Assembly: GCA_040954595.2 (NCBI GenBank)
Contig: CM082587.2
Coordinates: 8,494,001 to 8,558,000, forward strand
Direction: 5' to 3'
DNA: 64,000 nt
Source of the DNA: Balanoglossus misakiensis
Taxonomy: Eukaryota > Hemichordata
Part shown: positions 53,101 through 61,997 of the stretch, piece by piece
Layout of the letters: each line of letters opens with the position of its first letter
Numbering within the stretch: position 1 is the first letter of the stretch
Notes under the pieces: model-generated
Databases searched by the model: none
Told to the model about the DNA's origin: nothing
The model's input: only the letters and a program-made list of their open reading frames with translations
Position numbers and translations under genes: made by a program

Positions 53101-54813
53101 GCTGAAGAGGCAAGTGGAGAAGTTGTCGGTGAGGTTGCAGCAACAGCAGAAGCTGCAGCTGAAACAGCTGAAGCATTATCTGTAGAGGCCGCTGAGGAGG
53201 TTGCACCACTCACAGAAATGGCTGAAGAGGCAAGTGGAGAAGTTGTCGGTGAGGTTGCAGCAACAGCAGAAGCTGCAGCTGAAACAGCTGAAGCATTATC
53301 TGTAGAGGCCGCTGAGGAGGTTGCACCACTCACAGAAATGGCTGAAGAGGCAAGTGGAGAAGTTGTCGGTGAGGTTGCAGCAACAGCAGAAGCTGCAGCT
53401 GAAACAGCTGAAGCATTATCTGCAGAGGCCGCTGAGGAGGTTGCACCACTCACAGAAATGGCTGAAGAGACAAGTGGAGAAGTTGTCGGTGAGGTTGCAG
53501 CAACAGCAGAAGCTGCAGCTGAAAAAGCTGAAGCATTATCTGCAGAGGCCGCTGAGGAGGTTGCACCACTCACAGAAATGGCTGAAGAGGCAAGTGGAGA
53601 AGTTGTCGGTGAGGTTGCAGCAACAGCAGAAGCTGCAGCTGAAACAGCTGAAGCATTATCTGTAGAGGCCGCTGAGGAGGTTGCACCACTCACAGAAATG
53701 GCTGAAGAGGCAAGTGGAGAAGTTGTCGGTGAGGTTGCAGCAACAGCAGAAGCTGCAGCTGAAACAGCTGAAGCATTATCTGTAGAGGCCGCTGAGGAGG
53801 TTGCACCACTCACAGAAATGGCTGAAGAGACAAGTGGAGAAGTTGTCGGTGAGGTTGCAGCAACAGCAGAAGCTGCAGCTGAAACAGCTGAAGCATTATC
53901 TGCAGAGGCCGCTGAGGAGGTTGCACCACTCACAGAAATGGCTGAAGAGGCAAGTGGAGAAGTTGTCGGTGAGGTTGCAGCAACAGCAGAAGCTGCAGCT
54001 GAAACAGCTGAAGCATTATCTGTAGAGGCCGCTGAGGAGGTTGCACCACTCACAGAAATGGCTGAAGAGACGAGTGGAGAAGTTGTCGGTGAGGTTGCAG
54101 CAACAGCAGAAGCTGCAGCTGAAACAGTTGGGGATCCCATAGTTGATTCGGCAAATGCTACTGACGAGACTGCTGCAACAGCAGATACTTTAGGTGAGAC
54201 AAGTGAAGCTGATGCGTCTGTTAGAACTGACGGAGACAAAACTTCAACGACCTCTGCACCTGCGGCAAACATGTCTGCTCCTCCAGTTCAGTCCGAAACA
54301 ACAGAATCAACAAAAACAGGACTATTTAGACGTATCCTGAAAAGCATTTTTGGTTCTTAGTCTAGATTAGGTAAAGAAACACAATTTATAAGGAAATTGT
54401 ATTGCGAATTAGCATTTCAAAGCAATGGTTTTTGTTTGGTCTTCGAGTATTGGATTCCAATTCCCAAATTTAATTAAAGCGAAAAAGTATCCCAATACAT
54501 TGTCATATTTAGAACGGCAAAATAACGCCATAGTGTACATTGACTTTTTCAGTATATGTTAGTTGTATGTGTACCAAAGAGCATGACTCCCACCAAGCAA
54601 GTGTTGTAATGTGATGTAATTTTTATTTTTACTTTGACAGTTTTTTCAACACCTCACTTAGAGACGCAAGTGGAAGAATATCGGAACGACACATACCAGT
54701 CCAGTTTATATTATACATATCATGATCAGTCATTTTATGACTTTGAGTCCGAACTCATCAAATACAGGGCTGAACAACCTATACCATCCAAGAAATGTGT
54801 CAAAATGCAATGA
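50175..54813 (+). CDS. NDUFV3: NDUFV3-like complex I subunit with a giant Ala/Glu repeat exon (copy A)
   Basis: Exons 50175-50231, 51388-54193 and 54641-54813 (TGA) join in phase to give about 1011 aa. Exon 1 (MASLHRTLRPLSLVSRLRL), with the following ALYSTRTS, has the Arg/Ser/Leu pattern of a mitochondrial presequence. The last exon encodes EEYRNDTYQSSLYYTYHDQS, then FYDFESELIKYRAEQP, matching the conserved C-terminal domain of NDUFV3, the small accessory subunit of the NADH-oxidising arm of complex I. The middle exon carries twenty 40-residue repeats (about residues 131-930). Vertebrate NDUFV3 is known to have a long isoform made by including a large exon, so this may be its counterpart. If the donor at 54194 is not used, the frame runs on to TAG at 54358-54360 with the tail TGLFRRILKSIFGS and lacks the NDUFV3 domain. 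A paralogue follows at 57197. Confidence 0.8.
50628..50697. repeat. (ACAAC)n microsatellite
   Basis: A pentanucleotide array of about 14 units with one interruption (CACAATAAACAC) lies in the first intron of NDUFV3-like copy A. Confidence 0.95.
51721..54120 (+). repeat. Coding minisatellite: 20 tandem 120-bp units (40 aa each)
   Basis: The array is exactly 2400 bp in register. The consensus protein unit runs AETAEALSVEAAEEVAPLTE, then MAEEASGEVVGEVAATAEAA: 11 Glu, no basic residue, about 13 Ala. The copies differ at only a few sites: A/T in EEASGE or EETSGE, SV/SA/FV before EA, Glu/Lys in AKTAEA and AEKAEA, GEV or GAV, and a synonymous GCC/GCT. Units are near identical at nucleotide level, so they were homogenised recently. 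Because the unit length is a multiple of three, other frames including the antisense are also open; these are shadows. Confidence 0.98.
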
Positions 54814-57196
54814 ACGCTTTGTGTTTACGAACAAAGTGGTAAGGACTTCAGTTGACATTGAAAAGAACATTCTGATTCACAATCAGATATTCAGTTAAGA
54901 TTAACTGCAAATACTAAACGTTTTAGTAGGTGTTGTAGTTATTTCCCATTTGAACACTGCGAAAAAATGAAGTTTATTCCAAATGTACTTTGTACTACCT
55001 TTTCTAGAACTGTGTTTAAGAGAGGCTTTAAACTGTGAGATTTAAAACTTACTAGGACCTGGAACATCAAAGCTGATCGCTAGCCATCTCAAATAAATGT
55101 AAAATATTACCGGAACCAGATGCATTTTCGCAGAGTGACAATGGAAAGGAGTCCAAAACCGATTTGATCATGAAGTGAATTACTATGATGTTTGAACTGA
55201 CACAGACACCAGGAAAACCAGGGCTGAAAGCTGTCAACCTTCAGCAAATGTACAATCCATCAAATGTACAATCAAATGGGAACAGGAAAAATCAATGAAA
55301 ACAGACTATCCTCCGCAATTGCAACTACACCAAAATTCAACAGCTTAGCTTGCAGAGCTGAGCTTTCCTTATCCTCGACTGTCGATGTTCCTGACGAATT
55401 TGAAACCAAATCACAATATGTGTACAAAGCCATCGGTAAAAAACAGAAAAAAAGAAAAGACTTTGAATGTATTCGTTGCATGTTCACTGCACATTGATAT
55501 GTAATACGTTTTCATTGTGCCAAATTTGAAATAAATATATTCTTTTGTTATGTAATAATGGTTCTGGTCATGGATTTGTTGACGTTAAAACAATTACTGG
55601 CGCTATATAGCACTCATTTAAGATCAAACTACAAAGAATGATTTCAAAGTACTAAGCGTGTACCATCGTCAAATCCCCAACACGATACTTCGCCTGTAAA
55701 AACACACGAATGAAATTGTTCTACAAAATCATATAATAGATAAGAACGGTCCCTTACATTGCACACGCTTTCCGGCGAAAAGAAGGACATAACGTTCGGT
55801 GAGAATTAGAAGATGGAGCGCATATGCGTAGTTTGAACTGTCAGAGACAGACTTTGATAGATCGAGCGGCTTCGCCTTGAAGTTGTGCGCGTAGGGCCTA
55901 AGTACTGGAATTGCTGGACGTCTCCAGACAGCGGAATTGAACGCGTCATGGAAATTCAAGTGTAGGGATGCGAGAATGTTGTATTTCGCTTTTATCAGTT
56001 CACGTCTTGTGATGAGGTATCGAGAGCCTCGATCTTGTCATCGTTCTCTTCAAATGATGCGATGATATTCTCTGCCTTGTTGAGAAGTCTTGTCATGGAT
56101 CCGCGATGACCCCTGCATGTGCCTTTCAGTCTGGTGGTAAGCGGGTTTGCTCCTGGGCCAGTTTGAGCGGGTGCTCCTGTTCCTCTGGTTCTGTCATCAT
56201 CCTGGTCTTGGCACCAAAAATGCAGGAGCGAGACGCAGCTGTACGACCTTTGAACAACTTTATTCAACGTCCCTGGCAAAACTGGTTACACAAGCACAAA
56301 ACCGCCAGCAAAAAGTAACAAATTTCGTTTTGTTCGGACACATCTTTGGACAATTACCCGGTAACTCTGATTGGGCGAAAATACTCTGCTCTGATTGGCT
56401 CAAAGTTTCAGAGCTGTGATCCGCACGCAAAAGGTCTTATGGTCAGAGTTTTATCGACAGTTCATCTCCGATATGGGTTGCTAAACTGCGACGAATGTTT
56501 TTTTTATGAACACAAAAATGGTTTTCGTGATTGTGCAACACTTTGCTTGCCATACCTGATACCCATTTGCATAGTAGGGCCTACTGGGTTATTACATTGT
56601 ATATGAAAACGGTATTTGTTGCACATTTTGGTAGACTATTTAGCTCTTTTATGAAGAATTTATTTTATAAATAAGAGGTATCTACGTAAAAATTGACAAA
56701 CGGGTAGGAAATGACAAAATAAGGGCGATAACATTATTGGCTCTACAGTTTCGATGTCCGCTGACCTTAATCAGGTCATGGGATTGATTCAGGGTCACGA
56801 AGGGCCTCGGCGTAAACGTAAACAAGGGTAGTTAGCCAATGCTTCGGATTCACATTGCATTTATTTGTTCAAACGAATGACAACATATCTTAGAACTTAC
56901 GAACGTTAACATCGTTTTGTTTTGTAACTAAAATGACCGTTTGTTGTTAAATCAATATTATAAGGGGATTTTATAAATTGTTACCTCCGAATTGAATCGC
57001 CTGGACCACGTTTGATGGAAGAGTGGATATTAGATTCTGTGAATACGATTCTTTTCCTGGTCTCAATTTGAACGAGGTCGTTGGAAGGTCAGGTTGACGT
57101 GATTCGGATGTAAACATCGGTAGAAAACCAGGCAACGAAAAGCTATCCTGCAAGCTATCCAGCGTTAAGACTGAGACGGTAAATCCGGCAGCAATT
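54814..57196. other. 3' UTR of copy A and spacer to copy B
   Basis: A good polyadenylation signal lies at 55530-55535. A 78-codon open frame at 55264-55497 lies before it and probably belongs to the 3' UTR. 55990-56420 is more GC-rich than its surroundings and may be an inserted repeat. No supported exon. The last 200 bases before copy B are CG-richer and probably hold its promoter. Confidence 0.45.
55530..55535 (+). terminator. Candidate polyadenylation signal of NDUFV3-like copy A
   Basis: AATAAA followed by a T-rich stretch (ATATTCTTTTGTTATG), about 720 bases after the stop codon. Motif-based only. Confidence 0.45.
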
Positions 57197-59812
57197 ATGC
57201 AGAGATCATTGAGACCAATATTTCGTGTCACAGGGTTACAACTGGTAAGACGGGCCAGTTCAGTAGCCCGAGGTTTTGCCTTGGTTTGTGTCAGTTTACC
57301 AGTGTGTTCGTGTAACCATGGAGGTACTGGTCTAACACACAAACCAAGTCTGGTTTTGTCGTCTAACATACAAACCAAGGCAAAACCTCGGGCTACTGAA
57401 CTGCAGCTAGGCAAATATTTGCTTTGTTGACGTTTAATTTCCTACAACTTCAAATCGGCAGCCTTGAGACACCATTTGTCCTCGCACTTGCAGTCTTGGA
57501 ACGTGTGATAATAATAACAGACCTCCCTAAAATGATTGGGAGTCATTAGGCATGACCATAATAAAAGCGAGCCCAATTGAATATTTCTTTCATAGTCAGT
57601 GTATTATTTCGCTGTGTGTTTTTCTTGCGACCCTGGCCGCGAGATAATGACCTTGGACCTCAGTAGCTGCAATGATTGTAGCGGGTGCTGCTTGGTTGAC
57701 TGGTGTGCAGCACCCGCTACAATCATTGCAGCTAGCTGTAGTTGTGCTGTTGTTGGGAGTACATCAGCAACAGATATTTAGCTATTATTTTTCACAATGC
57801 CATTGATACACATATGTTGTACTGGACATGTTTAATATATCTGACTCTAATTCAAGGCAGAGTCCTTTTACAGCATGTGAGAACATGACAGCCATCACAA
57901 AAAAATACAATGAATTTTTTTTCTAGGAAAAAATGTTTTGTTCACAAAAAATGCAATGTGATTCAAAATAAAATGTCAGAATATATTCATTAATTTCCCT
58001 TGTCTTGAAAGTTGGGAATGGAACATGTACACTTGCTGTAATTTGCTTGTGTTCGTAGACTGGTCAGCAATATGGTTGGAATGTTGCAAATTATGGTCAG
58101 CAATTTGGTTGGAATACTGCAAATTATGGCAGTGAATCCTCTGGAGGCAGTTCAAGTGAGAAAACACCAGCCAAGTCTGTAGGTGCAGCCAAACCAAGAG
58201 GTGAGAAGATTAAAAAAAAAGCGATTGCTATAACTAATATTTATGGCGTTCACACAGGGACCATAGAAATATTACTGAAACATGTCAGCTCAAATACTGG
58301 CATGAAATACTGTAAAACACTTTATTTTTGCGATATCGAGAGAGGCCACTGTTTCGCGAGTATTAATTTTCGCGTTCTCTTATTTCATTCACTGCATCGT
58401 TATCTTCAAAAACAATTTACGCGACTTTTTATTTTCACGCTATTTTGGCTCTTACGTATTTGGCAAAAATTAATTGCTCGCGAAAATAAAGTGTTTTACA
58501 GTATTACGTGTTAAGCTGGTGTAAAGGATTGATACCTCTCCACAAGCCGCTGTCTATGGGACCGAGTACCAGGGTCTATGCTTTCACTTTCTGTGTGTGA
58601 GGACACAAAACGACTCAATGGATTAATCCTCTGTGTTTACAAAAGACAAAAAGTGTCTCTGAAACATTTCTAGTTCTACCCAGTGTGAACATGGTAATTG
58701 TGGGAAACTATACTCTGCTCTTAGAATCAGAACATATCAATGCAGCTTTGAAGCCAAACATTGCATGCAAAGCAACCATCTCTGCCTGCCTGCTTGCTTG
58801 CTTGCTAAGCCTTGCTGTTGCATACAACTTGCATATCCAACAAAGCTTGCCTGTAAAACATGCCTGTTAATAGTGCAAGTCATACTGTTACAACCACACA
58901 GTATAATTGCTCCTACCGCTACCAAGAAGTGTAACGCTGTTCAATTTTAAAAGCTGTCTTCATTGCTGCAATTTTCTATTTTCTTTTGGCTTGTTTATGC
59001 ATGCCTTACAACAAGCTTGCCTTTGAAACTGTTAGATGTCAGTGAGGAATCGTGCCTTGCTTGGAACCACACGATGTAACAGACAAGTCTGCATGCTGCT
59101 GTTGTACTCTGCAAGGTCTGCTCTGCTAAATGCTTCTGCTGCCAAATGAGCTGCACTGCCCACTGCACTGCAACTTGAATACATTGCAGAATCTTACTAT
59201 TCACGCTGTTGCATCCAAAGCAGACATTGAAACATCAGGTGTGTACCGGTACTCATAATATGAGACATTAAGTTTCTGTGATATAGTGAAGAAGTGTGAA
59301 TAAAATTTGAAGCTCATTTTATAACTTTTAAGTTATTTACGTAACTGTTGGTTTGTACAACTCAAAACATTCCCAGTCACTTTTGTTCACAGTTTAGTAT
59401 TGCAAAAATGTATCTGATCAAGGCAATGGATGTGGATTGTTATCTATCTAATATGCATATGCCAGTATTTTAATCTTGTACCGCCAAAGCTGAAATCATT
59501 AACCAATAAGTATGGCCACTTAACTTAAATTGTCCATGGACATATCATTTACTTTTTGTTTGTGAGTTTCTGTAAACAAAGACTGTACTTACTTTTGCCT
59601 TATCTTTGATTTTGGCAGCGGTGACATCACCACCAGTTCCGCCAGTGAAAGCTGTGATGTCACCTACAGGGGAGACTCCAGTGACTGAATTCCGGAATGA
59701 CACATACCAGTCCAGTTTATATTATACATACAATGAACGGTCGTTTTATGATTTGGAGTCTGAACTCATCAGACACAGAGCTAAGCAACCTACACCATCC
59801 AAGAAATACTGA
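57197..59812 (+). CDS. NDUFV3: NDUFV3-like complex I subunit, short form (copy B)
   Basis: Exons 57197-57244, 58059-58200 and 59619-59812 (TGA) join with phases 0 and 1, the same as in copy A, and give 127 aa; the human short form is of similar length (about 108). Exon 1 (MQRSLRPIFRVTGLQL) is a short Arg-rich presequence resembling that of copy A. Exon 2 is Gly/Asn/Gln/Tyr-rich with an internal 11-residue duplication, then Ser/Lys/Pro/Ala-rich. Exon 3 carries the conserved domain (EFRNDTYQSSLYYTYNERS, FYDLESELIRHRAKQPTPSK), nearly identical to copy A in its core. Expected role: accessory subunit at the matrix-side NADH dehydrogenase module of complex I. Exon 1 could also be an alternative to that of copy A, making one gene with alternative cassettes, but its own presequence exon favours two genes. 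Confidence 0.8.
57256..57403. repeat. Inverted repeat with perfect 34-bp arms
   Basis: CAGTTCAGTAGCCCGAGGTT and following bases at 57256-57289 are the exact reverse complement of 57370-57403. The arms surround an 80-bp loop with a further imperfect copy (ACACACAAACCAAG). It begins 11 bases after the donor of copy B exon 1. Could be a small fold-back element. Confidence 0.9.
57664..57734. repeat. Perfect 28-bp hairpin with a 15-base loop
   Basis: 57664-57691 (TAGCTGCAATGATTGTAGCG...) pairs without mismatch with 57707-57734. The 15-base loop starts TTGGTTGACT. Lies in the first intron of NDUFV3-like copy B. Could form a DNA cruciform or an RNA stem of precursor-microRNA size, but a perfect stem is unusual for a conserved microRNA. 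Confidence 0.9.
58062..58127 (+). repeat. In-frame 33-bp tandem duplication in exon 2 of copy B
   Basis: The two 11-residue units read GQQYGWNVANY and GQQFGWNTANY. The nucleotide units differ at only a few positions, so the duplication is fairly recent and keeps the frame. Confidence 0.85.
58307..58504. mobile_element. 198-bp MITE with about 22-bp terminal inverted repeats
   Basis: Starts ATACTGTAAAACACTTTATT and ends with the reverse complement (AATAAAGTGTTTTACAGTAT); after one mismatch the match extends through GCGA. No coding frame of note. Terminal TA-rich edges would fit a Tc1/mariner-type element (inference). Located in the second intron of copy B. Confidence 0.75.
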
Positions 59813-61910
59813 TTATTGTGAATGTGATATATGCGTTAACTAGTCAAATGTAGGACATGGACCAATTCTGACATATATTTGTGATAGATTTGCACATTCA
59901 ACAAATATTCTAGCAGTGTGGGAGTGTTTGTTTGTTTGAAATCTGTAGTCAGTTATAGGTCAAAGGATAAACTTTGGCTGAATATCACTTATCAATCTTT
60001 TATTCTAGTTTCCCATTTTTTTCGTCATGAAATGGCGTGGATGTAGACTGGGATGAAATTCATTGGTTGTTCATGTTCGCAAGTGACGAGTCTCAGAGAG
60101 TGATCTTGTTTCTGATCTGAAACGTGACTTGTACTAAAGCTGTCTTCAGTCGATATAGAATTTTCGCATTTCTACACAACAGATCAAAGCAAAAGCAGGT
60201 AGTACTACTGCTGTACCGATTCTCTTGCAAATTTACAGAAAATGATTTTTACAGGATAGTTACAAGGTATATAAATGCAGTTTCTTTTTATTAATAACAA
60301 TTTGTGCTGTCATAAGGGTATGTTCAATACAAATAAAAATTCTTAGACAACAATGATTTCTTGTTGTGGAATGTTTATCAAAGTGATGATTGTGAGGAAT
60401 GACACCAATAGTTCAGTGTCAGATGGACAATTTGATTCCCCCCCCCCCCAAAAAAAAAAAAAAATTATTGACAAATCAATGTATGGAAAATTCAAAAGTT
60501 TCAAGTAGAATGAATGGTGTATTTTTGTTCAGGAATTCATGGCCCAACCACTCATGCAACTCATAACACTACAATTGAGAAATTCTTCTTGGTAGTTGCT
60601 ATTGTTCCCACACATGATTCTTTTGAGACTAGCACAGTGTAAGTCGGCAGCGAGGCAGTCTTTTTATATCAGACATCAAACATTTGACATCACTGCTAAA
60701 TAAAATTCAAAACTGCTAGAATTGCCTCACTTTTTCTGCATCACCAATCCTTGGCCACCAAAGAAAGTGAAACACTTTACATGTACGTGTATGTAAGTAG
60801 GTTTCAGTAATGAAACTGGAAGGAATTAACCAACAGACATGGGCTATGTTTCCAATAGGTATATTTACTTCAGATACTAAAATACACATTTCATCCATAA
60901 ACAATGGTGCAGACATCTGTGAATTGTACATCTCAGCTAATAATTAAGGTAAGTTTATGTAAAGTAAAAGTGGCTAAATTACCAGAATAAAATGTAATAA
61001 TTTATTGATGACAAATTCTACAACTTTTTACTGTTTTCATATAAGAAAACACTGCACGTTGCCATAGTTCCCAGGCACTAATTTCTACATGTAGCTGAAT
61101 GAAAGATGAATTTTATACAGCATAATGTGGTTACATCAAGCTCTGCAACAATCTGACTTTTTTTAATATAAATATATCAATAGATTTTTTTCATTTCACA
61201 CAAAACTAAAACATCCTTCAGTCTGTTATCAACAGCCTTGTTGTCCGGTTAAATTACCCAATTGGCTAATTAGTACATTTTATTGAATTCGGTGTATATA
61301 AAACCAACTGCAGTATTCAACCAACTCCAGTATTCATTTCTTCAAATCTTTGTCCAATTATCACGATTTTTTTCTCGACTATCCATACAGAACGTAGTAG
61401 TCAGTATATTATCTAAAATTCTGGACAGGGACTACATCTTTTGACTCACAATTATGGTCACAGCAAAGGAAGTATAACATAGCAACATGATTCCAGTTAG
61501 TGTTTACAACAGCGTTCTCCATGGAGACACAATGCTAACTAAAAATTGATAAGAAAACTTGGCTCAGCTTTGTGCTGAAATTTTCCTCTCCCTTCTATGA
61601 TCAGGTTTACCACAAATAAATATCTTCAACAGTAATACAAATACTTTTCATTGAACTTCCAGTAGTTTTTTTTTCTACTGCTGAAAAAAACAGTTTCAAT
61701 GTTCTTAAAAACACATTTGTGCTAGTAAAGATATATTTCTTGATTCATAGATCTTTCTGGACAAATTTACATCATCATCACCATATGTAATAAAAAATAT
61801 GCAGGATTAATTATCAAATCCATTGCTATTTACAAAAAAATATGTACACAATTAGCTTTAAGCATTCATTCACTGGTGGTATCAAGTACCCTATACCATA
61901 GCAACAGTTT
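59813..61910. other. 3' UTR of copy B and spacer to a convergent gene
   Basis: A candidate polyadenylation signal AATAAA lies at 60332-60337, about 520 bases after the stop. A C-run and A-run pair sits at about 60438-60465. The rest is AT-rich and probably includes the 3' UTR of the minus-strand gene ending at 61911. No exon seen. Confidence 0.45.
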
Positions 61911-61997
61911 CTATGGTTTCCATGTGATGACCTTGACAGCAATTTCTGCTGCTTTTTGGACAGCTTCACTTTTGTCTTCATCAATGTGTTTCTTGAT
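61911..61997 (-). CDS. Probable last coding exon of an unrecognised minus-strand gene
   Basis: Read on the minus strand, a pyrimidine-rich acceptor (TTCTTCTGATCTATTCTCCACAG) is followed by 28 codons starting IKKHIDEDKSEAVQKAAEIA and a TAG stop at 61911-61913. The peptide is a charged helix, unlike the low-complexity frames around it, and the A-rich third-base pattern looks coding. Only the phase-0 reading gives a plausible end. I could not recognise the protein or find its upstream exon within the window. Confidence 0.5.
   Translation of the reverse strand: MKKHIDEDKSEAVQKAAEIAVKVITWKP

Noticed and set aside
52241-54025. Plus-strand frames reading HHSQKWLKRQVEKL-type repeats
   Set aside because: A shifted frame of the same coding repeat, interrupted regularly by stops.
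51642-54272. 876-codon open frame on the minus strand across the repeat array
   Set aside because: It is the antisense of the 120-bp repeat, open only because the unit is a multiple of three and lacks the needed trinucleotides. It has no splice or start context and gives a Ser/Ala low-complexity peptide.
55264-55497. 78-codon plus-strand frame after copy A
   Set aside because: It lies between the stop codon of copy A and its polyadenylation signal, so it is probably 3' UTR; no homologue recognised.
56971-57414. 147-codon minus-strand frame overlapping exon 1 of NDUFV3-like copy B
   Set aside because: Part of it is the inverted-repeat sequence and it lacks a good start. The plus-strand exon with its presequence and donor explains the region better.
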